64,000 nt of DNA from Mesorhizobium sp. M1B.F.Ca.ET.045.04.1.1 (GTDB lineage: Bacteria; Pseudomonadota; Alphaproteobacteria; Rhizobiales; Rhizobiaceae): NCBI RefSeq assembly GCF_003952465.1, contig NZ_CP034448.1, positions 3,387,001 to 3,451,000 of the forward strand, in the 5' to 3' direction. Of the stretch, positions 28,053-37,188 are shown piece after piece (the stretch's first letter is position 1; each line of letters begins with the position of its first letter). The notes beneath the pieces are model-generated. The model saw only the letters and a program-made list of their open reading frames with translations. It made no database searches and was not told the origin of the DNA. Both the position numbers and the translations under genes were made by a program.

Positions 28053-28165
28053 CGAAAGGCATCCTGTCCCCGGATGGCACAAGTCTAGTCGGCAAGAGTA
28101 AAGGAAAGATCAGCGCCGGCATTCACGCCTGGGGCCGAATTGCGGCAGCTGTTCTTCGCATCCAC

Positions 28166-29305
28166 TCATTGGCAGAACGTTCCGCCGTTCCGTCTCGGCT
28201 CGAGATCGAAGTGGAAGTGCAGTGCATGGTCGGGGTCGCTGCCGGGGCCTAGCACGGTCTTGAACGGCCCACAGGCGGCTTTGCGCACCGTATTCAGGAA
28301 CTTTCCGTCCTTTTCGGGCGGCGCGGGGCCGATGCCGATCGTCCTGCCGTCCGACAGGGTGAAGGAGGCGATGTCCAACGCATTGCCGAAGGCGTGTTCC
28401 GACAGCTTGCCGCCGCCGTGGCGCGGACGGCAGACATAGGCAGATGCCTGGTTGATCACCTTGAGATCGGCGCCGAATTCGGCCTTCACGGCCGGCCGGA
28501 CGACATCCGCGGCAAAGCGCGCCGCGGCCTCGGCCATTCGGCAGTTGAGCTCGGTGCCGGAACCGATGCTGATCGATTTTCCAAGCGTTTTCAGGATGAT
28601 GGGGTAGGGGATCGAGCAGCCGATCTCAGCATCGTGCTCAGCCTTGTGTTCCTCGAATTCGACGCCGAGCGCCTTCAGCCGCTCGCGACAGGCAACCTCC
28701 TCTTCCGGCATCTTGTCGGCGGGCAGTTCAGCGGAACGCGGATCGGGCATCATCTTGTTGTCGTCGATATCAACCGGTTTTTCCGGTGGCTTCGGTGCGA
28801 CAGCGGGCGGTTCAACCTCCGGTTCCGCGGTGTCGGGTCTTTGTGTCGGAATCGGCACCGCGGCCGGTGGCTCAGGTTCGTTTTCCATTTCAGTTGACGG
28901 CCCGGGGGACGAAGGCTCGGGACGAGACTTTTCTTGATTGAGCCGGTTGGATGCGTCAGCGGGCTTTGGACCTGTAGCCTTCTGCTCTTTCATCGTTGTT
29001 GCGTCGGCCTTTGGCGCTTCCGTCGGGCGTGGCTCTGGCACCGGAACATCGGCGGGTGAGGTCGGCTGGTCCTGCGTTTGCTGTTGCGTCTGCTTTGGCA
29101 TGATATGCCGTTTGCCCCGTGGCCCCACGCGGAGCCTGCTCCTCGGCCTCAGGGGCTGATCGGCCCGCTGCGTCAATGGCTGCTCCACACGCGGTGTCAG
29201 CGGCTGCCTATGACGATGCTTGGCATCGGCCGGCGTGATCAGCAAGGCCGCCGCCGCCAAGGGCAGCGCCAGTCTGCAAAATCCGGAAAAGCTCAGCGTT
29301 GCCAT
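28166..29305 (-). CDS. Extensin-like protein with long Pro-rich linker
   Basis: 379 residues from ATG at 29305. Signal peptide (FCRLALPLAAAALLITPADA), then about 170 residues of low-complexity Pro/Glu/Lys-rich sequence with a His/Arg-rich start, then the same extensin-like domain as the neighbour: CRERLKALGVEFEEHKAE, CSIPYPIILKTLGKSI, LNCRMAEAAARFAADVV, AYVCRPRHGGGKLSEHAFGN, ALDIASFTLSDG and HALHFHFDL. The linker probably spans part of the periplasm or peptidoglycan layer. Domain function as for the adjacent paralogue is unproven. Confidence 0.87.
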   Translation of the reverse strand: MATLSFSGFCRLALPLAAAALLITPADAKHRHRQPLTPRVEQPLTQRADQPLRPRSRLRVGPRGKRHIMPKQTQQQTQDQPTSPADVPVPEPRPTEAPKADATTMKEQKATGPKPADASNRLNQEKSRPEPSSPGPSTEMENEPEPPAAVPIPTQRPDTAEPEVEPPAVAPKPPEKPVDIDDNKMMPDPRSAELPADKMPEEEVACRERLKALGVEFEEHKAEHDAEIGCSIPYPIILKTLGKSISIGSGTELNCRMAEAAARFAADVVRPAVKAEFGADLKVINQASAYVCRPRHGGGKLSEHAFGNALDIASFTLSDGRTIGIGPAPPEKDGKFLNTVRKAACGPFKTVLGPGSDPDHALHFHFDLEPRRNGGTFCQ

Positions 29306-29381
29306 CGGCCGGAAACGGCGCCGACAAGGCAAGGTTGCCTCGGAGGTGGTAACGTTGCGATCAAAAACGATTACCGGCCCG

Positions 29382-29807
29382 TTACGCGCCGATCGCCTCG
29401 AGACCGTCCTCCAGCCAGTCGGCGAGTTGCGGCAGGCCGAGCAGGTATTTGGCAGTGCGCTTGTTGGCGCGCTCGCGCGCCGCGGCCACCGCGTCGATCC
29501 ACTCGGAAGCGTCGTAGTCGCCACGACCGATCCAGGCCAGCGCGACCAGCTCGGCCGCTTCATCGACATTGAGATCGTTGATCAGCTCGCGGAACTCCTC
29601 CTCGGTGAGATCTTCCGAGGCCTCTTCGACAAGGCCGTCATGATGATGGCTGTCGTGCCTGTCGCCGTCGAACTCGACCTCGTGCTCGGCACCGTCGTCA
29701 TAATCCTCGTTGACGGCGGCGCTCAGCGCCTTGGCCTTGAGGATAAACAGGCGCACCGTGTCCGGGTCGATGGAAAGCTCCCATTCCTGTTCGAGGCGCT
29801 GCTGCAC
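29382..29807 (-). CDS. DUF3775 domain protein
   Basis: 141 residues from GTG at 29807. Acidic protein with LSIDPDTVRLFILKAKALSA at the start, an Asp/His-rich middle (GDRHDSHHHDGL) and the conserved block LTEEEFRELINDLNVDEAAELVALAWIGRGDY followed by KYLLGLPQLADWLEDGL. This matches DUF3775, widespread in alphaproteobacteria and without known function. Cytoplasmic; the His/Asp-rich insertion could bind metal (inference). Confidence 0.82.
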   Translation of the reverse strand: MQQRLEQEWELSIDPDTVRLFILKAKALSAAVNEDYDDGAEHEVEFDGDRHDSHHHDGLVEEASEDLTEEEFRELINDLNVDEAAELVALAWIGRGDYDASEWIDAVAAARERANKRTAKYLLGLPQLADWLEDGLEAIGA

Positions 29808-29988
29808 TGGCCTTTCTCCTCGTCGTGCGCTCGACTGATGATAGCGGATTTGCGGCCCGCGTCACGTCCGTTCGCAAGGAACGGAAATGCGCCCGGACGT
29901 CCAAATAGTTCGGCTGCCGGCGGCTTTTCGGGATGAAACGGCGCAGAGGCGGCGTTAATCTGCCATTGTCACGCTCACGGAGGTTTCG

Positions 29989-30525
29989 ATGCGCAGACGT
30001 TTGCTAATCCAGGTCATAGCTATTGCTGCACTGCCGCTGTTCGCGGCGCCGGCATTCACCGCCGGTGAAGGCGGTAGTAGCGGCGGCCAGACAACCAGCC
30101 AATGCAAGAAGGGCCAGGTCTGGGACAAGAAGAAGAAGAAATGCGTAACGCCGCAATATGGCATGCTGGATGACGACAGCATCTACGAAGCTGGCCACGA
30201 TCTGGCGATGGCCGGGCGCTATGACGAGGCGATCTCGGTGCTGACTTTAGCCGCCAACAAGCAGGATCCGCGCATCCTCAACTATCTCGGCTATTCACAT
30301 CGCCATTCCGGCCGCGTCACGGTCGGCCTCGGCTATTACGAGGAAGCGCTGCGCATCGACCCGAACTACACGCTGGTGCGCGAGTATCTCGGCGAGGCGC
30401 ATCTGCAGATCGGCGATCTTGCCGGCGCGCAACAGCAGTTGATGGAGATCGAGAAGCGGACCGGCAAGGGCTCGCGCGAATACGGCATGCTGTCAGAGCA
30501 GATCGATCATTTCCTGAGGAGCTGA
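29989..30525 (+). CDS. TPR-repeat exported protein
   Basis: 178 residues. Signal peptide RLLIQVIAIAALPLFAAPAF, a short Cys-containing segment CKKGQVWDKKKKKC, and two to three tetratricopeptide repeats (residues about 65-165: EAGHDLAMAGRYDEAISVLT, ILNYLGYSHRHSGRVTVGLG, VREYLGEAHLQIGDLAGAQQ). Likely a periplasmic protein-interaction module; partner unknown. Followed by a terminator at 30545. Confidence 0.85.
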   Translation: MRRRLLIQVIAIAALPLFAAPAFTAGEGGSSGGQTTSQCKKGQVWDKKKKKCVTPQYGMLDDDSIYEAGHDLAMAGRYDEAISVLTLAANKQDPRILNYLGYSHRHSGRVTVGLGYYEEALRIDPNYTLVREYLGEAHLQIGDLAGAQQQLMEIEKRTGKGSREYGMLSEQIDHFLRS

Positions 30526-30544
30526 TTTCGACCACCGGCTTCTC

Positions 30545-30576
30545 AAACCGGCTGCGAGCACTCGCAGCCGGTTTCT
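30545..30576 (+). terminator. Rho-independent terminator after the TPR gene
   Basis: 14-bp perfect stem AAACCGGCTGCGAG / CTCGCAGCCGGTTT (30545-30558 with 30561-30574) and minimal CA loop, 20 bases after the TPR stop. T-run is short (TTTCTCG), so strength is moderate. Confidence 0.65.
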
Positions 30577-30647
30577 CGCTGCTGCCGCATTCACCGCCAG
30601 GCGATCAAGCGAAAGCAGTGATCATTTTGCCGAACTTCATTTTTGGG

Positions 30648-30675
30648 CGTGAAAATCGCGGGAAGATCGCTATAT
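30648..30675 (+). promoter_or_regulatory. Candidate sigma-70 promoter of greA
   Basis: CTATAT at 30670-30675 equals the -10 consensus used in rhizobia; CGTGAA at 30648-30653 matches 4 of 6 bases of CTTGAC with a 16-bp spacer. Predicted start near 30682, giving a greA leader of about 115 nt. Confidence 0.45.
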
Positions 30676-30694
30676 TCGGGGAAATTGTGGTGAG

Positions 30695-30735
30695 ACGGTT
30701 CCGTTAGCCCGAGGCTGCCGGACCGTTTTCTTTTT
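30695..30735 (+). terminator. Intrinsic terminator inside the greA leader (possible attenuator)
   Basis: Stem ACGGTTCCG / CGGACCGT with one bulged base, an inner stem AGCC-CGA-GGCT, then TTTTCTTTTT. It lies between the predicted greA promoter and the greA start at 30796, so transcripts must read through it. It could yield a roughly 55-nt leader RNA. Confidence 0.6.
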
Positions 30736-30795
30736 GTACCCGTTGACAAGGCTGCTCCCGAAAAGCGGGGGTGGCGGCAGGAAAGGTCAGGCATC

Positions 30796-31269
30796 ATGAT
30801 CAAGGTTCCGATGACAGGCGAGGGGTTCGCGTCATTGAAGGAAGAGCTGCGTTGGCGCCAGCAGGAAGAGCGTCCACGCATCATCGAGGCGATCTCCGAA
30901 GCCCGCTCGCATGGCGACCTGTCTGAAAATGCCGAATACCACGCCGCCAAAGAATCGCAGAGCCACAATGAGGGCCGCGTCAACGAACTCGAAGACCTGA
31001 TCGCGCGCGCCGAGGTGATCGACGTCACGAAGCTGAGCGGCGACAAGGTGAAGTTCGGCGCGACCGTCGTTTTGGTCGACGAGGACACCGAAGAAAAGAA
31101 GACCTATCAGATCGTCGGCGACCAGGAGGCGGACGTGAAGTCCGGCCGTATCTCGATCTCCTCGCCGATCGCGCGCGCGCTGATCGGCAAGGAGGTCGGC
31201 GACGCCATCGAGGTCAACGCCCCCGGCGGCGCCCGCGGCTACGAGATCGTCCAGGTCCAGTTCATTTAA
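30796..31269 (+). CDS. greA: Transcription elongation factor GreA
   Basis: 157 residues, the usual length. N-terminal coiled coil ([50 protein letters not shown]), with the acidic tip residues D and E in GDLSENAEY that reach into the RNA polymerase channel, and a C-terminal FKBP-like domain ending [11 protein letters not shown]. Stimulates transcript cleavage by backtracked RNA polymerase. The leader contains a terminator hairpin (30695-30735). Confidence 0.97.
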   Translation: MIKVPMTGEGFASLKEELRWRQQEERPRIIEAISEARSHGDLSENAEYHAAKESQSHNEGRVNELEDLIARAEVIDVTKLSGDKVKFGATVVLVDEDTEEKKTYQIVGDQEADVKSGRISISSPIARALIGKEVGDAIEVNAPGGARGYEIVQVQFI

Positions 31270-31272
31270 GGC

Positions 31273-32247
31273 CTAGGCCGGCGCTTCCGATCTCAGCGCC
31301 AGAAGCCGTTCAGCCTCCTCCATCACCTCGGCCGGCGTGACCTTACCGCCGGCAGGCGCCAATAAGGTCGACGAGAACGGTCCGCGCGGGCCGGTCAGAC
31401 CCGGCTCCGTTGCCAGGAAGATGGCGACGGTCGGCAGGCCGAAGGCGCTGGCGAGGTGTGTGAGGCCGGTGTCGGCGCCGATGACGAGCGTCGAGCGACC
31501 GAGAATTGCGGCAATCTCGCCCAGCGGCGATTTCGGAACCAGCACAGTCTTTGGCACGGCCGCGGCAATGGCTTCCGCCACAGCCCTTTCCGCTCCATTC
31601 GACCAGGTGACCACGGGCGTGAATTGCCTGGACACCAATTGGCGCGCGGTCTCGATCCAGTCATCTGCCGGCCATTTCTTGTCCTCGCGACTGGTGCCGT
31701 GCAGCAGGAAGGCAAGCTTGCCTTCAGGAACGGAAAGGTTGCCTGCCGGCGCGACAATCCCGGAACCAATGCGCGAAAGATCGGGCTCGTAGCCGAGCGC
31801 CTGTCCGAACAGCCGCCGTGTGCGTTCAATGGCGTGTAGATCGCGGGATACGGCATATTTGCGGTCGTAAAACAGCGTCGCTGAGGGCTCGCGGGCGCTC
31901 GAACGGTCAAAGCCGGCGATCGGTGCGCCAGCCTGTTTGGCGACCACGGCCGACTTCAGCAGGCCTTGGGCATCGATGACCAGGTCATAGCGGGCGCCGC
32001 GCAGCGCGTGGCGGAGGCCAGTCATTTCGCGCCATGTGTCGCCGTCGAACGGTTTCTTGCGCCAGCGCCGGATCGCCACCTTCTGGATGGACTTTATCGC
32101 CGGATGCAAGGCGACGATGCCGGCGAAGGCCTCTTCCACACACCAGTCGAAGCTCATGTCCGGGCGATTGCGCAGCGCATCCTCGACAGCCGGGAACGTA
32201 TGGATGACATCACCCATCGACGATGTCTTGACGATCAGCACCTTCAT
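31273..32247 (-). CDS. waaC: Lipopolysaccharide heptosyltransferase I
   Basis: 324 residues, GT9 family. [23 protein letters not shown] at the N-terminus and VIGADTGLTHLASAFGLPTVAIFLATEP near residue 260 are the glycosyltransferase-9 signatures; AFLLHGTSREDKKWP is the nucleotide-sugar region. Adds the first L-glycero-D-manno-heptose to Kdo2-lipid A on the inner-membrane face. Start overlaps the waaF stop by 4 bases; last gene of hldD-waaF-waaC. The I/II assignment rests on the ILIVKTSSMGDVIHT start typical of WaaC. Confidence 0.9.
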   Translation of the reverse strand: MKVLIVKTSSMGDVIHTFPAVEDALRNRPDMSFDWCVEEAFAGIVALHPAIKSIQKVAIRRWRKKPFDGDTWREMTGLRHALRGARYDLVIDAQGLLKSAVVAKQAGAPIAGFDRSSAREPSATLFYDRKYAVSRDLHAIERTRRLFGQALGYEPDLSRIGSGIVAPAGNLSVPEGKLAFLLHGTSREDKKWPADDWIETARQLVSRQFTPVVTWSNGAERAVAEAIAAAVPKTVLVPKSPLGEIAAILGRSTLVIGADTGLTHLASAFGLPTVAIFLATEPGLTGPRGPFSSTLLAPAGGKVTPAEVMEEAERLLALRSEAPA

Positions 32248-33251
32248 GCGGCCGCGGGAACCTTAAGCAACCGGTCGGCCGCGGCAGCCACCCTCGCGAC
32301 ATCGAGCGTTTTCAGGCAGTTGAGATGGCCGAGCGGGCAGACCTTGCTGTGGCAGGGCGAGCAGGAAAGATGCAGCCAGATCAACTCGGAGCGATCGGTC
32401 AGCGGCGGCGTGTTCTCGGGCGAGGTCGAGCCGTAGACGGCGACGATCGGCGTGCCGACGGCGGCCGCGACATGCATCAGCCCGCTGTCGTTCGACACTG
32501 CAAGCTTCGACGCGGCGATCAGGTCGATGGCGTCCTCCAGCTTCGTCCTGCCGGCAAGATCGATGGCGCCTGGTGCCAGCCTTGCGATCTCGCCGGTGAC
32601 TTCGGCGTCGTTCTTCGAGCCGAGCAGGGCGACACTCAGGCCCTTTGCCATCAATCCACGGGCAAGCTCGGCATAGTGTTCGCTCGGCCAGCGTTTTGCC
32701 GGGCCGAATTCGGCGCCCGGCATCAAGGCGACGAACTGCTTCGCGTCGAGCCCGAACCGAGCCAGCAGATCCGCCTGGTTGGCCGCATCGACGGTAAGTT
32801 TCGGCGGCCGAAACGTGCCGCCGCGCGCCAGGCCGAAATAGGCCCGCGCGGTGCGCCGCTTGAGAGCGTCGGGCAAAGGAACGATGTCGGTCAAAAGGCC
32901 GTAGCGCATTTCGCGCAAATTGCCGACGCGGCGCGGAATGCGGGCAAAGAACGGGATCAGCGCCGATTTCCAACTTCCCGGCAGCACATAGGCCATGTCG
33001 TAGCGGCCGCGCAGCAGGCGGCCGAAGCGCCTACGGCTGCGGAATTCAAGCGCGCCGGGCATCAGCGGAAAATCGATCTGACAGCGTATTTCGGGCATGC
33101 GCTTGACGAGCGGCGCTGCCCAGGCAGGCGCCAACACGTCGATCGCGGCATTCGGATGCTTTTCCTTCAGCGCCGCGAACAGGCACTGGGCCATCACCAT
33201 GTCGCCCACCCAGCGTGGGCCGATCACGAGGATCGTTGGGCTTTCAGCCAT
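32244..33251 (-). CDS. waaF: Lipopolysaccharide heptosyltransferase II
   Basis: 335 residues, GT9 family. [24 protein letters not shown] is the WaaF-type N-terminus; [22 protein letters not shown] and [33 protein letters not shown] are the donor-site motifs, and the C-terminus has [13 protein letters not shown] with the Cys pattern common in WaaF. Transfers the second heptose of the LPS inner core. It starts inside the end of hldD (28-base overlap) and ends in ATGA overlap with waaC, indicating strong translational coupling. Confidence 0.92.
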   Translation of the reverse strand: MAESPTILVIGPRWVGDMVMAQCLFAALKEKHPNAAIDVLAPAWAAPLVKRMPEIRCQIDFPLMPGALEFRSRRRFGRLLRGRYDMAYVLPGSWKSALIPFFARIPRRVGNLREMRYGLLTDIVPLPDALKRRTARAYFGLARGGTFRPPKLTVDAANQADLLARFGLDAKQFVALMPGAEFGPAKRWPSEHYAELARGLMAKGLSVALLGSKNDAEVTGEIARLAPGAIDLAGRTKLEDAIDLIAASKLAVSNDSGLMHVAAAVGTPIVAVYGSTSPENTPPLTDRSELIWLHLSCSPCHSKVCPLGHLNCLKTLDVARVAAAADRLLKVPAAA

Positions 33252-34174
33252 TGGACATAGTCTCTGACGCCGGTTTCCACGGTCCGGAATTGGCCATTGT
33301 AGCCGGCCGCGCGCAAGCGGGACATATCAGCCTGCGTAAAACTCTGGTAGCTGCCCTTGAGATGGTCGGGGAAGGGGATGAACTCGATCTCACCCTTGCC
33401 AAGCGTGTCGATCACCGTTTCGGCAATGGCGCGGAACGGCTGCGCGCGGCCGGTGCCGCAGTTGAATATGCCGCTCGAGCCGCGCTTCCACAGCCACAGA
33501 TTGACCTCGGCGACATCGCCGACATGGATGAAGTCGCGGCTTTGCTCGCCCGGGCCGAAGTCGCCGTAAGCACCGAACAGCTTCGGATTTTCGCCTCGCT
33601 CCACCTGGTTGAACAGATGGAAAGCGACCGAGGCCATGGCGCCCTTATGCGACTCGCGCGGCCCGTAAACATTGAAATAGCGCAGGCCGGCAACCTGCGA
33701 GTGATCGGTATCGAAGACGTTGCGGCGGACGTAGTCGTCGAACAGCTTCTTCGAATAAGCATAGACGTTGAGCGGCCGCTCGAATTCCGGCTCCTCGCGG
33801 AACTCGCTGCCACCGCCATAGACCGAGGCCGAGGAGGCATAGAGGAAGGGCACGCGCAGTCCGAGGCAGGCATGCAAAAGCCGCTTCGAATAGGCGTAGT
33901 TCACCTCCATCATGAACTTGCCATCCCATTCGGTGGTGGTCGAGCAGGCGCCCTGGTGGAAGACGGCCTCGATGCGACCGAGCCCGCCATCCTCGAGGCG
34001 GGCCAGAAATTCGTCCTTGTCGAGATAGTCGGCGATGTGGAGGTCGGCCAGGTTGGCGATCTTGTGGCCGTCGGTGAGATCGTCGACGACGACGATGTCG
34101 TCATGCCCCTCGGCATTGAGCGCGGCGACGATGTTGGAGCCGATCATGCCGGCGCCGCCCGTGACGATGATCAT
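33224..34174 (-). CDS. hldD: ADP-L-glycero-D-manno-heptose 6-epimerase
   Basis: 316 residues, extended SDR epimerase. NADP-binding [19 protein letters not shown] at the start, catalytic [13 protein letters not shown] and [13 protein letters not shown] (YxxxK), then [18 protein letters not shown] and the family-specific FHLFNQ. Converts ADP-D-glycero- to ADP-L-glycero-D-manno-heptose, the donor for WaaC/WaaF encoded directly downstream. First gene of the operon. Confidence 0.95.
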   Translation of the reverse strand: MIIVTGGAGMIGSNIVAALNAEGHDDIVVVDDLTDGHKIANLADLHIADYLDKDEFLARLEDGGLGRIEAVFHQGACSTTTEWDGKFMMEVNYAYSKRLLHACLGLRVPFLYASSASVYGGGSEFREEPEFERPLNVYAYSKKLFDDYVRRNVFDTDHSQVAGLRYFNVYGPRESHKGAMASVAFHLFNQVERGENPKLFGAYGDFGPGEQSRDFIHVGDVAEVNLWLWKRGSSGIFNCGTGRAQPFRAIAETVIDTLGKGEIEFIPFPDHLKGSYQSFTQADMSRLRAAGYNGQFRTVETGVRDYVQWLKAQRSS

Positions 34175-34415
34175 GAAGGCCTCTGGTTTCGCTTATCGAT
34201 TCCGGCCCTTATAGGGGAGGCTGGCAGGAGTGTCGATAAAGCTCGCCGTCACGGACCCATCGGCTACGACGAATGTAGGGATGGATCGGCAGAACGGCTC
34301 GCGAGATAAGCTCTGCCGCGCGCCGAACGGTACTTCCTTCAGTTGAAGCGAGCTATGGTGCCTTCGAGCGCCGCGGCAAGAGCCGTCGGTGTGCGTTCCC
34401 TGCCTTGGTGCAACC

Positions 34416-34850
34416 ATGACATCCGATTTAAAGCCAGGTCTTCGCCTTCTTCAAACACTGCAGGTCGACGACTCCCTGACGGTTCCGGCCATGACGCCGG
34501 CCTTTGCGAGCTTCGGCGACATGCCACCAGTTTTCGCCACCGCCTTCATGGTCGGCTTCATCGAATGGGCATGCGTCGAGGCATTGCGTCCGTTCCTGCG
34601 CAGCCACGAGAGAACCGTCGGCACCCATATCGACATCAGCCATGTCGCCGCCACGCCCGTCGGCATGACGGTCACCGCCGATGTCGAGCTTGTCGCAGTG
34701 GAGGGGCGAAAGCTGCGTTTCAAAGTGTCGTGCAGCGATGAGAACGGACTGATCGGGGAAGGTTTCCACGAGCGCGCGGTCATCGATCATGACAAGTTCA
34801 TGGCGCGCGTTCTGGCCAAATCAGGGCAGACCGGTTCCTCGCCACAGTGA
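34416..34850 (+). CDS. Hotdog thioesterase (FlK/PaaI-like)
   Basis: 144 residues from ATG at 34416 (an upstream ATG-type start adds 9 residues). Hotdog fold: TSDLKPGLRLLQTLQVDDSLTVP, ATAFMVGFIEWACVEALRP, GTHIDISHVAATPVGMTVTADVELVAVEGRKLRFKVSCSDENGLIGEGFHERAVID. The pattern, with TVP start and the Thr/Glu/His-bearing strands, is that of thioesterases related to fluoroacetyl-CoA thioesterase FlK; true substrate is unknown. Stands alone between the heptose operon and a LysE exporter gene. Confidence 0.82.
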   Translation: MTSDLKPGLRLLQTLQVDDSLTVPAMTPAFASFGDMPPVFATAFMVGFIEWACVEALRPFLRSHERTVGTHIDISHVAATPVGMTVTADVELVAVEGRKLRFKVSCSDENGLIGEGFHERAVIDHDKFMARVLAKSGQTGSSPQ

Positions 34851-34908
34851 GGCCGCAAAGCTCCCGCTTCAGTCGGCTCCGCCACGCGGCGTATCGTGAG
34901 GGATCAAG

Positions 34909-35541
34909 ATGCCGTCGACCGAACTGCTTATCGCCTTCTTCGCCACCACGGCGATCTTTGCCTACATTCCCGGTCCGGCCATGCTCTATGCGGCAGCGCA
35001 GACCATGGCGCGCGGGCGCTGGTCGGGGCTCACCGCTGCTCTCGGCATCCACCTCGGCGGCTATGTGCATGTTCTTGCCGCCGCGACCGGCCTGTCCGTG
35101 CTGTTCCACGCCGTGCCGCCGCTTTACCTGGCCGTCAAACTCGTCGGCGCGCTCTACCTGATCTGGCTCGGCGTCTCGCTGTTCCGCGCCAAGACGCAAG
35201 GAGACGGAACGCTCCCGGTCATCGAGCGAAAATCGGCCCGTCGCGCCTTTTTCGAGAGCATCACGGTCGAGGTGCTCAATCCCAAGACCGCCATCTTCTT
35301 CATGGCGTTCCTGCCGCAGTTCATCGATGCCTCGGCGACCTTTCCGGTTTGGCTGCAGTTCGTGGTGCTGGGAACCATCGTCAACCTGATGTTTTCGTCG
35401 GCCGACATCGTTTGCGTCTTCCTGGCCGGCGCGATGATTGCGCGGCTGCGGCGCTCGGGCCGCGCGCAGCGCCTGATGCAGCGCGCGGGTGGCGCCGTGC
35501 TTGTCGGTCTCGGCGTCCATGTCGCCCTGCAAAAGAGCTGA
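34909..35541 (+). CDS. LysE/RhtB-family amino-acid exporter
   Basis: 210 residues with about six hydrophobic segments. STELLIAFFATTAIFAYIPGPAMLYAAAQTMARGRWSGL contains the conserved PGPAMLY motif of the LysE superfamily; FFESITVEVLNPKTAIFFMAFLPQFID is the second signature. Exports amino acids or homoserine-lactone-like molecules from the cytoplasm; substrate not predictable. Unlinked to a visible regulator. Confidence 0.92.
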   Translation: MPSTELLIAFFATTAIFAYIPGPAMLYAAAQTMARGRWSGLTAALGIHLGGYVHVLAAATGLSVLFHAVPPLYLAVKLVGALYLIWLGVSLFRAKTQGDGTLPVIERKSARRAFFESITVEVLNPKTAIFFMAFLPQFIDASATFPVWLQFVVLGTIVNLMFSSADIVCVFLAGAMIARLRRSGRAQRLMQRAGGAVLVGLGVHVALQKS

Positions 35542-35690
35542 TCCGTCCGCCGGCCTTGGCCGTGCGCGTCCCGGCCTGCCGTTGCGCTGGCCAGAATTGC
35601 GGTATATCGGCATCGCGAAGAATGACGGGCGCCGGAATTCCGGTGCTGCAACCCTGATCAAGAACCGCCCTTCAGGCGCGTGCCAGTGAG

Positions 35691-37181
35691 ATGATCGAGC
35701 ACCATCTGCCTTCCCCGGAACCCCTGCATCGCGCCATCGCCCGCTTCGGCGACGTCACCGTGCTGGTGGTCGGCGACTTCATTCTCGACCGCTTCGTCAG
35801 CGGCGTCATCGAGCGGATCTCGCCGGAGGCGCCGATCCCGGTGCTGCACGGAAGGGGCGAGATGCTGGCCACGGGCGGAGCCGGCAATGTCGTCTCCAAC
35901 ATCGTCTCGCTGGGCGGCGCCGCGATCCCGGTGTCTGTGATCGGGGCAGACCAGGCCGGCGACAACCTCATGCGCATGCTCGGCGATCTCGGCGCCGATA
36001 CCGACGGCCTCTTGCAGCAGAACGGCCGCATGACCTCGTCGAAGAGCCGCTTCAGCGCGCTCAACCAGCAGGTGCTGCGTTTCGACGAGGAAGAGATCAA
36101 GCCGCTCACCGCCGTAGAGCGGGCGAAGCTCATCGACCATTTCCAGGCAGCACTCGCGCGGGCCGACATCGTCATCCTGTCCGACTACGGCAAGGGCATC
36201 CTGCTCGACGGCGTCGCCGGTGAGCTCATCGCGATCTGCCGCGATGCCGGAAAGCCGGTGCTGGTCGACCCGAAGGGTCGGGACTATGCGCGCTATGCCG
36301 GGGCGACGGCGGTCACGCCCAATCGCAAGGAGCTTGGCGAAGCGGTTGGACGCGCGGTGTTTGGCGACGAGGAGATCGTCGCTGCGGCGCGCGACCTGAT
36401 CGCCGCGCATGACTTCGAGTTCATCGTCGCCACACGCAGTGAAAAGGGCATGAGCGTCGTCACCGCCGAGGATGCCCGCCACATCTCGACGCAAGCGCGC
36501 GAAGTGTTCGATGTGTCCGGCGCCGGCGATACGGTCATCGCGACCTTCGCGCTGTCACTGGCCGCCGGCGCCGATCGCGTGCAGGCCGCTACAATCGCCA
36601 ATGCCGCCGGCGGCGTCGTGGTCGGCAAGCGCGGCACGGCGCGGCTGACCGTCGAGGAGCTCTCCGGCGCGCTGTTCCGCTCGCATGGGCCTGTCGTCCA
36701 CCAGGACGCCATTCTGGACGCCAACGCGGCGGCCAGGATGGTGGCGGCGTGGAAGGAGGAGGGGCTGTCGGTCGGCTTCACCAATGGCTGCTTCGATATC
36801 CTGCATGCCGGCCATGTCAGCCTGCTGCACGCCGCGCGCAGCCAGTGCGACCGGCTGGTGCTCGGCCTCAACAGCGATGCCTCGGTCCGCCGGCTGAAAG
36901 GTCCCGGACGCCCGGTCAACGACCAGCATGACCGCGCCTGCGTGCTCGCGGCGCTTGCCTCGGTCGACGCCGTCGTCGTCTTCGAGGAAGACACGCCGCT
37001 CAAGCTGATCGAGGCGCTCAAGCCCGATATCCTGGTCAAGGGGGCCGACTACACGATCGAGACCGTGGTCGGCGCCGATTTGGTCCAGAAGGCAGGCGGC
37101 CGCGTGGTGCTGGTCGATCTCGTCGCCGGCAAGAGCACGACCAACACCATCGGCAAGTTGCGCGCCGGCGGCACGAATTGA
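35691..37181 (+). CDS. hldE: Bifunctional heptose-7-phosphate kinase / heptose-1-phosphate adenylyltransferase
   Basis: 496 residues. N-terminal PfkB kinase domain (residues 1-330): VGDFILDRFVSGVIERISPEAPIPVL, GGAGNVVSNI and the catalytic loop DVSGAGDTVIATFAL. C-terminal nucleotidyltransferase domain (about 355-496): VGFTNGCFDILHAGHVSLL with the HxGH motif and LGLNSDASVRRLKGPGRPV. Makes ADP-D-glycero-beta-D-manno-heptose together with GmhA and GmhB encoded next. Gene order hldE-gmhA-gmhB is tight (7-base gap, then 8-base overlap). Confidence 0.96.
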   Translation: MIEHHLPSPEPLHRAIARFGDVTVLVVGDFILDRFVSGVIERISPEAPIPVLHGRGEMLATGGAGNVVSNIVSLGGAAIPVSVIGADQAGDNLMRMLGDLGADTDGLLQQNGRMTSSKSRFSALNQQVLRFDEEEIKPLTAVERAKLIDHFQAALARADIVILSDYGKGILLDGVAGELIAICRDAGKPVLVDPKGRDYARYAGATAVTPNRKELGEAVGRAVFGDEEIVAAARDLIAAHDFEFIVATRSEKGMSVVTAEDARHISTQAREVFDVSGAGDTVIATFALSLAAGADRVQAATIANAAGGVVVGKRGTARLTVEELSGALFRSHGPVVHQDAILDANAAARMVAAWKEEGLSVGFTNGCFDILHAGHVSLLHAARSQCDRLVLGLNSDASVRRLKGPGRPVNDQHDRACVLAALASVDAVVVFEEDTPLKLIEALKPDILVKGADYTIETVVGADLVQKAGGRVVLVDLVAGKSTTNTIGKLRAGGTN

Positions 37182-37188
37182 GGGTTTC

